Assembly: GCF_005889715.1 (NCBI RefSeq)
Contig: NZ_VCKW01000033.1
Location: 1 to 47,750, forward strand
Direction: 5' to 3'
From: Actinomadura soli
GTDB lineage: Bacteria; Actinomycetota; Actinomycetes; Streptosporangiales; Streptosporangiaceae
Length of the DNA stretch: 47,750 nucleotides
In this document: in pieces, positions 9,339 through 19,949 of the stretch
Layout: the number at the start of each line of letters is the position of its first letter
Position numbering within the stretch: position 1 is the stretch's first letter
The notes under the pieces: model-generated
What the model saw: the letters and a program-made list of their open reading frames with translations, nothing else
What the model was told of the DNA's origin: nothing
The model's database searches: none
Program-made: the position numbers and the translations under genes

Positions 9339-9354
9339 ATACCCCCCGGGGTAT
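9339..9354. promoter_or_regulatory. CstR-type operator 2
   Basis: ATACCCCCCGGGGTAT, near-perfect palindrome, 109 bp ahead of the persulfide dioxygenase start. Together with operator 1 it probably flanks or covers the operon promoter. Confidence 0.75.
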
Positions 9355-9463
9355 CAACAGGGCCGGTCGGGTCCAGTGCTCGGACGCTCACCGCCGCACA
9401 TGCGGATGGTGCGCCTGATCCCGCGAGACAGCGCCACCTGACGGATTCGAAGGAGGAAGCCCG

Positions 9464-10828
9464 ATGATCGACGTCCTTGCGATCGACACCCCTTCGCTGG
9501 GGGACCGCAGCTACTTGGTGACCGACGGCGAGGTCGCGTTCGTCGTCGATCCGCAGCGCGACATCGACCGCGTGCTGGCACTGGCCGAGGACCACGGGGT
9601 AGACGTCGTCGACGTGTTCGAGACCCACGTCCACAACGACTATGTGACCGGCGGGCTCGCGCTGGCGCGGACCACCGGGGCCGCCTATCACCTCAACACC
9701 GCCGACCCGGTGACGTTCGAGCGGGCACCGGTGAGCGACGGCGACGTGATCGAGGTCGGTGCCCGGATGCGGGTGCGGGCGCTGGCCACACCGGGGCACA
9801 CCTTCACCCACCTCGCCTACGTTCTGGAGGCGCCCGGCCGGGTGCCCGCGGTGTTCACCGGCGGTTCGCTGCTCTACGGGTCGACAGGCCGCCCGGACCT
9901 GCTGGGCCCCGCCCACACCAGCGCGCTGGTGAGCGCTCAGTACGGTTCGGCGCACCGGCTGGCCCGCGAACTGCCCGACGACGCCGAGGTCTTCCCCACG
10001 CACGGATTCGGGAGCTTCTGCTCGGCCACGCAGTCACAGCGACAGGCGTCGACCATCGGAGGGGAGAAGCGCGCCAATCCCGTTCTGACGCTGGACGAGC
10101 GGGCGTACGCGGAGTCGCTTCTGGCCGGGCTGGACTCCTATCCGGCCTACTACACCCACATGGCGCCGTCCAACAGCGCTGGTCCGCAGGCGCCCGACCT
10201 GTCGGCGCCGCGCCGAGCAGACGCCGCCGAACTGCGCCGTCGCATCGACGCCGGGGAATGGGTGGTGGACTTGCGTTCCCGGACGGCGTTCGCGGCCGGG
10301 CACATGGCGGGGACGCTCAACTTCGGGCTGGACGGCGCCTTCGTGACCTACCTCGGCTGGCTGATCCCGTGGGGTACGCCGCTGACACTGCTCGGCCAGA
10401 CCTCGCGGGAGGTGGCGCAGGCCCAGCGAGAACTGGTGCGCATCGGCATCGACCGGCCGGCCGCGTCCGCCGTCGGCGGCCCGGAGCGATGGGCGGGTCG
10501 CGAGCGCGTGGCGAGCGTCCCGGCCGGGTCCTTCGCGGATCTGGCGGCGGTGCGGCACCGCCGCCCGGTCACGGTGCTGGACGTCCGCCGCGACCTGGAA
10601 TGGCGGGACTCGCACATAGACGGTGCAGTGCATATCCCGCTGCACAAACTGCCCGGGCGCCTGGCCGAGGTGCCGGACGGCGAGGTGTGGGTGCACTGCC
10701 AGGCCGGCTACCGCGCCTCCGTCGCGGCCTCGCTGCTGGCCAGCGAGGGCCGGCACGTGGTCGCCGTCGACGACGAGTACGGCTCCACGGCCTGCACCGG
10801 ACTGCCGCTCGTCACCAAGGCCGCGTGA
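9464..10828 (+). CDS. Persulfide dioxygenase-rhodanese fusion (CstB-like)
   Basis: A 454-residue fusion of an N-terminal metallo-beta-lactamase domain (about 1-240) and two rhodanese domains (about 250-345 and 365-454). It would oxidise low-molecular-weight persulfides with non-haem iron to sulfite and use sulfite as sulfur acceptor to form thiosulfate, in the cytosol. The iron site shows H55-V-H57-N-D59 and TPGHTFTH. The first rhodanese domain lacks an active Cys; the second has C412 in VHCQAGYRAS. This layout matches CstB of Staphylococcus. The ATG at 9464 follows GGAGG at ideal spacing. First gene of the operon controlled by the palindromes at 9284-9354. Confidence 0.9.
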   Translation: MIDVLAIDTPSLGDRSYLVTDGEVAFVVDPQRDIDRVLALAEDHGVDVVDVFETHVHNDYVTGGLALARTTGAAYHLNTADPVTFERAPVSDGDVIEVGARMRVRALATPGHTFTHLAYVLEAPGRVPAVFTGGSLLYGSTGRPDLLGPAHTSALVSAQYGSAHRLARELPDDAEVFPTHGFGSFCSATQSQRQASTIGGEKRANPVLTLDERAYAESLLAGLDSYPAYYTHMAPSNSAGPQAPDLSAPRRADAAELRRRIDAGEWVVDLRSRTAFAAGHMAGTLNFGLDGAFVTYLGWLIPWGTPLTLLGQTSREVAQAQRELVRIGIDRPAASAVGGPERWAGRERVASVPAGSFADLAAVRHRRPVTVLDVRRDLEWRDSHIDGAVHIPLHKLPGRLAEVPDGEVWVHCQAGYRASVAASLLASEGRHVVAVDDEYGSTACTGLPLVTKAA

Positions 10829-10849
10829 GGCCGGGCGACCCAAATGACC

Positions 10850-10889
10850 GCTGGTCCGGGGACCTGCCCGCAACGGACCCCGGACCAGC
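10850..10889 (+). terminator. Strong intercistronic hairpin
   Basis: GCTGGTCCGGGG and CCCCGGACCAGC form a perfect 12-bp stem with a 16-base loop between the persulfide dioxygenase and the membrane rhodanese. There is no U-tract, so it may be an attenuating or RNA-stabilising structure rather than a full terminator. Confidence 0.5.
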
Positions 10890-10929
10890 CTCCCCGCGAC
10901 CACTCCTGTCCTCTGCGAGGTGAACCCAG

Positions 10930-12928
<1,999 letters not shown>

Positions 12929-13037
12929 GATCCCGGTCTTTTTGGCAATAGCTCTCAGTCGTCAGTTGCCGCCGTTGCCGTTGGCAGGTCCTCGCCGGGC
13001 CACCGGCTCGCGTTGACTCTCCTTCTCCGCCGAAGGC

Positions 13038-13051
13038 GGGACGAAAGACCC
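13038..13051. promoter_or_regulatory. DosR/DevR-like box (MacB-type exporter)
   Basis: GGGACGAAAGACCC, one mismatch from a perfect GGGAC-N4-GTCCC palindrome, 105 bp upstream of the ABC ATPase gene. Confidence 0.5.
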
Positions 13052-13155
13052 TTTCTGCCGTGGATGCGCGCCTCGGATAGTCGCTATCAAGAACGCCCTC
13101 CAGCCGGGACGGCGGCCTACGTCCGGCCACACCGCCGGGCGAACGGAGAGGGACC

Positions 13156-13923
13156 ATGAGCGACATCGGTGAGCGGGTCCGAGGCGGCGAGGCGCGGGAC
13201 GTCCTCGCGGTCCGGGCGGTGGGGGTCAGCAAGGTCTACGGTCACGGGGACAATGCGGTGCGAGCCCTGGACGATGTCACGGTCGGGTTCGCGTCCGGGC
13301 AGTTCACCGCGGTGATGGGGCCGAGCGGTTCGGGCAAGTCGACCCTGCTGCACTGCCTGGCGGGCCTGGACCGGATGACATCCGGTCAGATCTGGATCGC
13401 GGACACCGAGTTGAGCGGGCTGTCCGACCGGCGGCTCACCCTGCTGCGGCGGGAACGGGTCGGCTTCGTGTTCCAGGCGTTCAACCTGATACCGACCCTG
13501 ACCGCCGCCGAGAACGTCGAGCTGCCGCTGGCCATCGCGGGCAGGCGGCCCGAGCGGGCCTGGTACGACCGGGTGATCGACGCGGTCGGGCTGCGGGGCC
13601 GGCTGGGGCATCGTCCAGCGCAGCTGTCCGGCGGCGAGCAGCAGCGCGTCGCCGGCGCCCGCGCGCTGGTCTCCAGGCCGACGATCATTTTCGCCGACGA
13701 GCCCACCGGCAACCTCGATTCCCGGTCGAGTGCGGAGATGCTGCGCTTCATGCGCCGTTCGGTGGACGAGTTCGGGCAGACGATCGTGATGGTGACCCAC
13801 GACCCGAGCGCGGCCGCCTTTTCCGACCGGGTGCTGTTCCTCGCCGACGGCCGCGTCGTCGACGAGATGGCCGATCCGACCGCCGAGAAGGTGCTCGACC
13901 TGATGAAGCGGCTGGGCGGCTGA
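13156..13923 (+). CDS. ABC exporter ATP-binding protein, MacB/LolD type
   Basis: A 255-residue ATPase. Walker A is GPSGSGKST at 55-63, Q-loop is in FVFQAFNLIP, signature is LSGGEQQRVA, Walker B is IIFADEPTGN and the switch His is in MVTHD. The sequence groups with MacB/LolD ATPases that power FtsX-like permeases from the cytosolic side. The ATG at 13156 follows GGAGAGGG; the first 20 residues are a charged extension. It is 5 bp ahead of its permease. The exported substrate is unknown. Confidence 0.93.
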   Translation: MSDIGERVRGGEARDVLAVRAVGVSKVYGHGDNAVRALDDVTVGFASGQFTAVMGPSGSGKSTLLHCLAGLDRMTSGQIWIADTELSGLSDRRLTLLRRERVGFVFQAFNLIPTLTAAENVELPLAIAGRRPERAWYDRVIDAVGLRGRLGHRPAQLSGGEQQRVAGARALVSRPTIIFADEPTGNLDSRSSAEMLRFMRRSVDEFGQTIVMVTHDPSAAAFSDRVLFLADGRVVDEMADPTAEKVLDLMKRLGG

Positions 13924-13928
13924 TCCCG

Positions 13929-16469
13929 ATGTGGAAATTGACCTTGAAGGGGCTGCTGTCCCACAAGCTGCGGCTCATGCTGACGGCGCTGGCGATCGTG
14001 CTCGGGGTGGGGTTCGTCACCGGCACCTACGTGCTCACCGACACCATCAACAAGACCTTCGATGAGCTGTTCACCCAGGTGACCAAGGGTGTCGACGTCG
14101 CTGTGCGCACCAAGGCGTCCTTCACCGGCCAGGCCGGCGAGCAGCGGGCGCCGATGCCGGCGCCGCTGCGTGACCGGATCGCCGGGATCCCCGGGGTCAA
14201 GGCCGCCGAGGGGTCGGTGAGCGGCTACGCCCAGTTCGTCGGCAAGGACGGCAAGCCGGTGACCACAGGCGGCGCGCCCACCTTCGGCACCTCGCTCGGC
14301 ACGGTTCCGGAGTTCCAGGCGGCCGGCACGATCCGCGCCGGGCACCGGCCGAGCGGTCCCGGCGAGGTCGCCGTGGACGCCCGCACCGCCGAGCGGGAGG
14401 GCTTCCGCATCGGCGACCGGGTGACGATCCTTTTCCAGGGGCGGCCGGGCGAGTTCACCGTGGGGGCGATCATCGGCTACGGCAAGGCCGACAATCTCGC
14501 CGGCGCCACCATGGCCGGCTTCGATCTTGCCACCGCGCAGAAGGTGCTCAACCGTCCGGGCGTCTACGACGAGATCGACGTGGTCGCCGCCCCGGGGATC
14601 AGCGACCAGGCCCTGCGCGACCGCGTCCAGGCCGCGGTGGGCGGGACGTACCAGGTGCTCACCGGCGAGCAGCTCGCTGAGGAGTACAGCACGCTCATCG
14701 CCCAGTTCACCAAGTTCATCAACTACGCGCTGCTGGCGTTCGCGTTCACGGCGCTGTTCGTCGGCTCGTTCATCATCGTCAACACCTTCTCGATCATCCT
14801 CGCCCAGCGGACGCGGGAGCTGGCGCTGCTGCGCTGCCTCGGCGCGTCACGGCGTCAGCTGCTGGCCTCCGTCCTCGGCGAGGCGTCCATCGTGGGGCTG
14901 CTGGCCTCGGTCGTCGGCCTGGGGGTGGGCGTGCTGATCGCCGTCGCGTTGAACGCCGCTTTCACCGCGCTCGGCGTCGACCTGCCCTCGACCACGCTGG
15001 AGGTCCGGCCGCGGACGATCCTGGTGTCGCTGCTTCTCGGCCTGGTCGTGACCGTGGCCGCGTCCGTGCTGCCGGCGGTCCGGGCCACGCGGGTGCCGCC
15101 GATGGCGGCCCTCCAGCAGCACATCGTGACGGCGCTCCCGCACAGCGTCCGCCGCCGCGCCCTGGCGGGCGGCCTGATCACCGTGACCGGCGTGGCGCTC
15201 CTGCTGAACGGGCTGTTCGCCGGGCAGGGCGACCGGCTGCTGAACGTTTCGGTCGGCGCGCTGGTGGTCTTCCTCGGCATCGCGGTGCTCAGCCCGCTCA
15301 TCGTCCGGCCGCTGGCCAGGCTGCTCGGCTGGCCGTTCGCTCGCTGGGCGGGCGAACCGGGCAAGCTCGCCCGCCAGAACGCGATGCGCAGCCCGCGGCG
15401 GACCGCGTCGACCGCCGCCGCGCTGATGATCGGCCTCGCGCTGGTCAGCTTCGTCGCCATCTTCGCCTCGTCGATCAAGGCGTCGGTCAACAGCACCCTG
15501 GACGAGTCGGTGAGCGCGGACTACATCCTCACCGGCCCGTCCGGCGGGCTCGGGTTCAGTCCAGAGGTGGTGAAGCGCCTGGCGGCGCAGCCCGAGATCG
15601 AGTCCGCCAGCGGCCTGCGCCTCGGCATGTTCAAGCTCGACGGCCGCACGCAGCAGCTCGCGGGCGTCGACCCGATCGCCTACGGCAGGACCGTCCGGAC
15701 CGAGACCACCTCCGGTGACCTCGCGGACATGGTCGGCGGCGACATCGCGGTGCGCGAGAACACCGCAGAGGAGCACGGCTGGAAAGTGGGCGACACCGTC
15801 GCGATGGAGTTCCCGGTCGGCGGCGTCCAGCGCAAGCAGATCAAGGCGATCTTCAAGGACAACCGGCTCAACAACGCCTACCTGCTGGCGATGACCGACT
15901 ACACCCGGCACTACACCGACCAACTCGACTTCCTGGCGTTCGTCAAAGCCAAGGAAGGGGTCACCGCGGCCGCCTCCCGCGCCGCGGTCGAGCGGGCCGT
16001 ACGGGACTTCCCCGTCGTCCAGGTCAAGGACCAGGCCGAGTACAAGCAGGACCAGGCGCGGCAGGTCGACCAGATCCTGGCGCTGTTCTACGTCCTGCTC
16101 GTCCTGGCCGTGGTCATCGCCTTCATCGGGATCGTCAACACGCTGGCGCTGTCGGTGCTCGAACGGATCCGCGAGCTGGGGCTGCTGCGCGCGGTCGGCA
16201 TGACCAGGGGCCAGCTGCGCGCGATGGTCCGCTGGGAAGCCGTGATCATCGCTGTGTTCGGCGCCGTCCTCGGGCTGGCCGTCGGCGTCGTGTTCGGCTG
16301 GACGCTCGTGCGCGCGTTGCACGAGCAGGGCATCACGGAGTTCGCCGTCCCGATGGGCACGTTGTTCGGTTTCCTGGTCGCCGCCGCCCTGGCCGGCGTT
16401 CTGGCCGCGGTGTTCCCCGGCCGCCGCGCCGCCAGGATCGACATCCTCCGCGCCATCACCACCGAATGA
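13929..16469 (+). CDS. ABC exporter permease with two FtsX-like domains
   Basis: An 846-residue permease of the double-FtsX type common in actinobacteria. A first membrane helix at about 12-32 is followed by a large extracellular MacB-PCD-like domain, three helices (about 262-385, ending RATRVPPMAALQQ), another helix pair (about 410-470), a second extracellular domain and a terminal three-helix FtsX block (about 715-840, ending GRRAARIDILRAITTE). It works with the upstream ATPase, probably in lipoprotein, lipid or peptide export (family inference). No truncation is seen. Confidence 0.9.
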   Translation: MWKLTLKGLLSHKLRLMLTALAIVLGVGFVTGTYVLTDTINKTFDELFTQVTKGVDVAVRTKASFTGQAGEQRAPMPAPLRDRIAGIPGVKAAEGSVSGYAQFVGKDGKPVTTGGAPTFGTSLGTVPEFQAAGTIRAGHRPSGPGEVAVDARTAEREGFRIGDRVTILFQGRPGEFTVGAIIGYGKADNLAGATMAGFDLATAQKVLNRPGVYDEIDVVAAPGISDQALRDRVQAAVGGTYQVLTGEQLAEEYSTLIAQFTKFINYALLAFAFTALFVGSFIIVNTFSIILAQRTRELALLRCLGASRRQLLASVLGEASIVGLLASVVGLGVGVLIAVALNAAFTALGVDLPSTTLEVRPRTILVSLLLGLVVTVAASVLPAVRATRVPPMAALQQHIVTALPHSVRRRALAGGLITVTGVALLLNGLFAGQGDRLLNVSVGALVVFLGIAVLSPLIVRPLARLLGWPFARWAGEPGKLARQNAMRSPRRTASTAAALMIGLALVSFVAIFASSIKASVNSTLDESVSADYILTGPSGGLGFSPEVVKRLAAQPEIESASGLRLGMFKLDGRTQQLAGVDPIAYGRTVRTETTSGDLADMVGGDIAVRENTAEEHGWKVGDTVAMEFPVGGVQRKQIKAIFKDNRLNNAYLLAMTDYTRHYTDQLDFLAFVKAKEGVTAAASRAAVERAVRDFPVVQVKDQAEYKQDQARQVDQILALFYVLLVLAVVIAFIGIVNTLALSVLERIRELGLLRAVGMTRGQLRAMVRWEAVIIAVFGAVLGLAVGVVFGWTLVRALHEQGITEFAVPMGTLFGFLVAAALAGVLAAVFPGRRAARIDILRAITTE

Positions 16470-16569
16470 CCTGTCCGCGCGGCGCTGGCGGCATTAAGGC
16501 GTGACAACGAGAGCATGGACACTGGAGTGGAGAACCCCACGGCAAGGCCCGTCCCTACTTGGAGGTCCA

Positions 16570-17721
16570 GTGGTCGATCGGCGCGTGCGGCCGCTCAGGC
16601 AGCGGTCCCTCCGGCGCGGGGAGCCGGGACGCGAGGAGCAGATCGCCCCCGAGCACATGATGCATCCCCGCCCGGCGAAACCGTACTGGGCCGGCACCGA
16701 CGGCCCAGTGGACAGCGGCATCTACGTGGAGGGCGTCCGGCGCCGGTCCCCGGCGAGCCTGACCGACACCTACCGCGAGCTGGCGGCGATGGGCGACGGG
16801 GCCATGGCCTGGATCGGACTCGACCGCCCGTCGCAGGCCCAGCTGTGGTCGTTGGCCGAGCAGTTCGGCCTGCACGGGCTGGCGATCGAGGACGCGATCG
16901 TGGCGCACCAGCGTCCCAAGCTGGAACGGTACGGCGACACCCTGTTCGTGGTGCTGCGCACCGCCCGGTACCTGGAGCGGACTGAGGAAGTCGACTTCGG
17001 AGAGGTGCACGCGTTCATCGGCGGGAACTTCGTGCTGACGGTACGGCATAGTGAGTCGCCCGACCTGGCTGCGGTGCGCAGGGAACTGGAAGCCGAGCCC
17101 GAACTGCTGGCCCTGGGCCCCCAGGCCGTGCTGTACGCGATCCTCGACGCCGCCGTGGACGGCTACGCACCCGTCATCGCCGGGCTGCAGAACGCGATCG
17201 ACGAGATCGAGACCGACGTGTTCGACGGCGACCCGGCCGTGTCCCGGCGCATCTACGAGCTCTCCCGCGAGGTCATCGAGTTCCAGCGCGCCGCCCGGCC
17301 GCTGATCCCGATGCTGGCCGACGTATCGGCCGAGTTCGAGAGGCACGGCATCGACGAGGAGATGCACCGGTATCTGCGCGACGTCGGCGACCATGCCACC
17401 ATCGTGGTGGAACGCGTGGACGGCTTCCGGCAGAACCTCCAGAACATCCTGACGGTCAACGCCACCCTCGTCGGCCAGGCGCAGAACGAGGAGATGAAGC
17501 GCCTGTCCGAGGCCGGCTACGCGCAGAACGAGCAGGTCAAGAGGATCTCCGCGTGGGCGGCCATCCTGTTCGCGCCGACCCTGATCGGCACGATCTACGG
17601 GATGAACTTCCGCCACATGCCCGAACTGCACTGGCTGTTCGGCTACCCGTTCGCGGTGGTCCTCATGGCCGTCGTCTGCGGCGTCCTGTACACGGTGTTC
17701 AAGCACCGCGGCTGGCTCTGA
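16570..17721 (+). CDS. corA: CorA-like magnesium/cobalt transporter
   Basis: A 383-residue CorA homologue. The selectivity motif YGMNF and the following MPEL loop lie between the two C-terminal membrane helices, and the protein ends in a short cytosolic KHRGWL. The N-terminal funnel has the family stretch AIEDAIVAHQRPKLERY. Mg2+ uptake is the usual role; Ni2+ and Co2+ can also pass, which may matter beside hydrogenase genes (inference). I chose GTG 16570 (GGAGG 4 bp upstream); an ATG pair from 16654 is an alternative, and the frame is open back to 16501. The first 30 residues are basic and unconserved. Confidence 0.88.
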   Translation: MVDRRVRPLRQRSLRRGEPGREEQIAPEHMMHPRPAKPYWAGTDGPVDSGIYVEGVRRRSPASLTDTYRELAAMGDGAMAWIGLDRPSQAQLWSLAEQFGLHGLAIEDAIVAHQRPKLERYGDTLFVVLRTARYLERTEEVDFGEVHAFIGGNFVLTVRHSESPDLAAVRRELEAEPELLALGPQAVLYAILDAAVDGYAPVIAGLQNAIDEIETDVFDGDPAVSRRIYELSREVIEFQRAARPLIPMLADVSAEFERHGIDEEMHRYLRDVGDHATIVVERVDGFRQNLQNILTVNATLVGQAQNEEMKRLSEAGYAQNEQVKRISAWAAILFAPTLIGTIYGMNFRHMPELHWLFGYPFAVVLMAVVCGVLYTVFKHRGWL

Positions 17722-18271
17722 CGGCACGACCGTCACCATCACCGCCTTGATCCGGGCGGAGCCGACGGCATAACTCACCGCGTACAGCGCCAACGTGGCC
17801 GGTCCGCGCCCTACCGAACGGTAAGAGTCTTTCGGCCCTGTGCCGCCGCGCGCCCGGCCGCCACCCTGGAACGAGTACAGGGTCGGGACCCATCCGCAGA
17901 CAGAGCGGAGCGTGTTGGCGGCGATCCCGGTCCGGTCGGTCGGCCGGGCATCCTGTGCGCCTTAGCGGCCTGCTCACTCCCCTTGGGTGCGCGGGGTCGC
18001 ACGGACGCCCCGGCCAAGCCGATCCGCAGGAAACCCGCAGTCGCGCCCCCGCACGCCGGAGGACATCGCCCGGTTCGCCGGCCCTCGCGTGAGCACCGGC
18101 CCGGACAGGTCCCGGTCTTCGGGTCCGGCACCCACCGCCCTGCGATAGCGCTTCGGTACGCCCAGGGCGTATGCCTGGCGACTATAGATACCTCTCGGGG
18201 TATTTGAGGTCAGCGATGGCACGGCTTTCGCCCGACGGCGCGACGCGCCGAGATGTCCCGTCCGGGAGGAA
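17722..18271. other. Intergenic stretch after corA
   Basis: About 550 bases without a convincing gene. A weak hypoxia-box-like GAGTCTTTCGGCCC occurs at 17825-17838 with no gene near it, and a CstR-like palindrome lies at 18188-18203. The rest shows nothing recognisable. Confidence 0.45.
18188..18203. promoter_or_regulatory. CstR/CsoR-type operator 4, remote copy
   Basis: ATACCTCTCGGGGTAT keeps the outer ATACC/GGTAT arms of the sulfur-operon palindromes but lies 5.2 kb from cstR. It sits 84 bp ahead of the MMPL/arsC remnant, so it probably once controlled that locus. Confidence 0.5.
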
Positions 18272-18824
18272 ATGCATGCGAGCCGAGTCTGTAGACGCCG
18301 CCCGCCCGGCGATGTGAGCGCAGCGCCCGCCCATCCTGTACCGCCAGGGCGTCTCGGTGTCTGGGCGGCTACTCACGTCCGGCTAGTCCTGCTGGCATGG
18401 GTGGCGGTCGTGGCCGTGCGGTGCCTTCGCCCCGCAGTTCAACTCCGCGCTGTGCGGCGCCGGGCGGCAGGCGAACGGGTCGCAGTCGGTGGCGGTCCGC
18501 GAACTCGCCCAGCGGCACTTCGGCGGATCCGAGCCCGGCGACCAGATCAACCCGGCCGCGGTGGAGGCGATGCGCGAGCGCGGCATCGACATCACCGGCG
18601 AGTTCCCCAAACCCTGGACCACCGAGGTCGCCCAGGCCGCCGACGTCATCGTCACGATGGGCTGCGGCGATGCCTGCCCCGTCTTTCCCGGCAAGCGGTA
18701 CCTGGACTGGACCCTCGACGACCCCGCCGATCAAGACCTGGCCGCCGTCCGCACCATCCGCGACGAGATCGAACAGCGCGTCCGCGGCCTGCTCACCGAC
18801 CTGGACGTCCCCCTCCGCGCCTAA
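18272..18824 (+). pseudogene. Chimeric remnant: MMPL transporter 5' end fused to arsC 3' end
   Basis: After a GGGAGGAAATGC site and ATG 18272, one frame reads a basic N-terminus and a first membrane helix (RLVLLAWVAVVAV) as in MMPL-family transporters. A frameshift near 18420 moves the reading to APQFNSALCGAGRQANGS and SVAVRELAQRHFGG, the typical MMPL sequence after helix 1. At about 18528 it switches without a stop to SEPGDQINPAAVEAMRERG and VTMGCGDACPVFPGKRY, the C-terminal two thirds of a thioredoxin-coupled arsenate reductase. The arsC P-loop with its catalytic Cys is missing, so no arsenate reduction is expected. The 3' part alone could be translated from GTG 18489 as 111 residues. Confidence 0.65.
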
Positions 18825-18979
18825 CCCGACCATGACCTGCACACCTGTGGGCCGCCCTGCTGTCGGCGTGGGGCCCGCCACTCGTCCACTAGGCCTTCTC
18901 ACCAGCAAGGGCTGCCGTCCGTGACCGGCACCCAGTCCGCCAAAGATCCGTCCTGCCACTCGCTGGGAGGAACGATTCG

Positions 18980-19060
18980 GTGTCGTTGCCGCGCCGGGCC
19001 CTGGCCGAGGCGGTGGGCACCGCACTGCTAGTCACCGCGTCCCAGGAGCTCGCGCTCCTG
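18980..19060 (+). pseudogene. Aquaporin/MIP-family N-terminal remnant
   Basis: A good GGAGGAA site precedes GTG 18980, which opens MSLPRRALAEAVGTALLVTA, the start of actinobacterial MIP channels often found beside arsC in ars operons. Homology ends after about 20 residues; the frame then runs into unrelated sequence. With the arsC remnant 150 bp upstream it indicates a deleted arsenic-resistance operon. The sequence from about 19045 to 19174 holds nothing else recognisable. Confidence 0.45.
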
Positions 19061-19174
19061 CGCCGCGGCGGCCTGCCCATCTCGCAAATAGGGCAGATAA
19101 GTGCACTACCGCATCGACGCCACCGTGGAACGCTCACTCACCGAACTGCATACGGCGTCCACCGCTCCGAGAAG

Positions 19175-19942
19175 TCAGCGGCTTTTGACGCCGTGGGCGC
19201 GGAATCGGGTGTGGACGTGTTCGAGGAGTTCCGCGGAGGGCGGCGGGGTGTCGGCGAGCGGGAAGGGGATGCCGAGGCGTTCGTACTTGGGGGCGCCGAG
19301 GCGGTGGAAGGGCAGGACGTCGACGTGTTCGACGTTGGGCAGGGTAGCGACGAAGGATGCGACGGCGTCGACTTCGTCGTCGCCGTCGTTGTGGCCGGGG
19401 ACGAGCACGTACCGCACCCAGGTGGAACGTCCCAGGTCGGCCAGGCGCCGGGCGAACCGCAGCGTCGGGGCCACGTCGCCGCCGGTCAGGGCGCGGTAGG
19501 TGCGGGGGTCCCATGCCTTGATGTCCAGGAGGACGAGGTCGGTGTCGGCGAGCAGGGTGTCGGTGGCGCGGTCGCCGAGGTTCCCGGAGGTGTCGAGTGC
19601 GGTGTGCAGGCCGAGGCGGCGGCAGCGGTGCAGCAGTTCGCCGGTGAAGGCGGGCTGGAGCAGCGGTTCGCCGCCGCTGATCGTGACGCCGCCGCCGGCG
19701 ACCTCGATGAAGCGGCGGTACTTGCCGATCTCGGTCATCAGCTCGTCCACGGTGACCCGGCGGCTGTCGCGCATCCGCCAGGTCTCGGGGTTCTGGCAGT
19801 ACAGGCAGCGCAGCGGGCAGCCGCCGGTAAAGACGACGAATCGGGTTCCGGGGCCGTCCACTCCGGTGGAGATGTCCCAGGAGGGCACCGCCCCGGTGCT
19901 GTTGTCCGTCTCGCAGGGACGGGCGCGGGTCTGCGTGGTCAT
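19175..19942 (-). CDS. pflA: Pyruvate formate-lyase activating enzyme (radical SAM)
   Basis: A 255-residue radical-SAM activase. The cluster motif C42-x3-C46-x2-C49 (GGCPLRCLYCQNP) and the SAM-binding ISGGEPLLQ are intact, as is the later VRYVLVPGHND. It would generate the glycyl radical on the PflB just upstream in the same operon using S-adenosylmethionine and reduced flavodoxin or ferredoxin; a flavodoxin-like gene lies at 46807 (link is inference). The N-terminal 20 residues are a non-conserved extension. The start at 19942 lies 8 bp after the pflB stop. Confidence 0.93.
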   Translation of the reverse strand: MTTQTRARPCETDNSTGAVPSWDISTGVDGPGTRFVVFTGGCPLRCLYCQNPETWRMRDSRRVTVDELMTEIGKYRRFIEVAGGGVTISGGEPLLQPAFTGELLHRCRRLGLHTALDTSGNLGDRATDTLLADTDLVLLDIKAWDPRTYRALTGGDVAPTLRFARRLADLGRSTWVRYVLVPGHNDGDDEVDAVASFVATLPNVEHVDVLPFHRLGAPKYERLGIPFPLADTPPPSAELLEHVHTRFRAHGVKSR

Positions 19943-19949
19943 CGATGCC

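Larger units (their letters stand above)
8809..9463. other. Divergent control region between adhP and the persulfide operon
   Basis: About 650 bases with no convincing gene. It holds two DosR-like boxes (8906-8919, 9170-9183) and two CstR-type palindromes (9284-9299, 9339-9354), so it appears to combine hypoxia control of adhP with sulfur-responsive control of the rightward operon. Confidence 0.6.

Noticed and set aside
9091..9441. Short rightward frames between adhP and the persulfide operon
   Set aside because: No ribosome site or homology, and they cover the operators.
12930..12946. Possible hypoxia box after cstR (CGGTCTTTTTGGCA)
   Set aside because: Arms do not pair beyond three bases.
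19101..19174. Short frame beginning MHYRIDATVERSLTEL
   Set aside because: No homology recognised, runs antisense into pflA, and lies in a deletion-scarred region.
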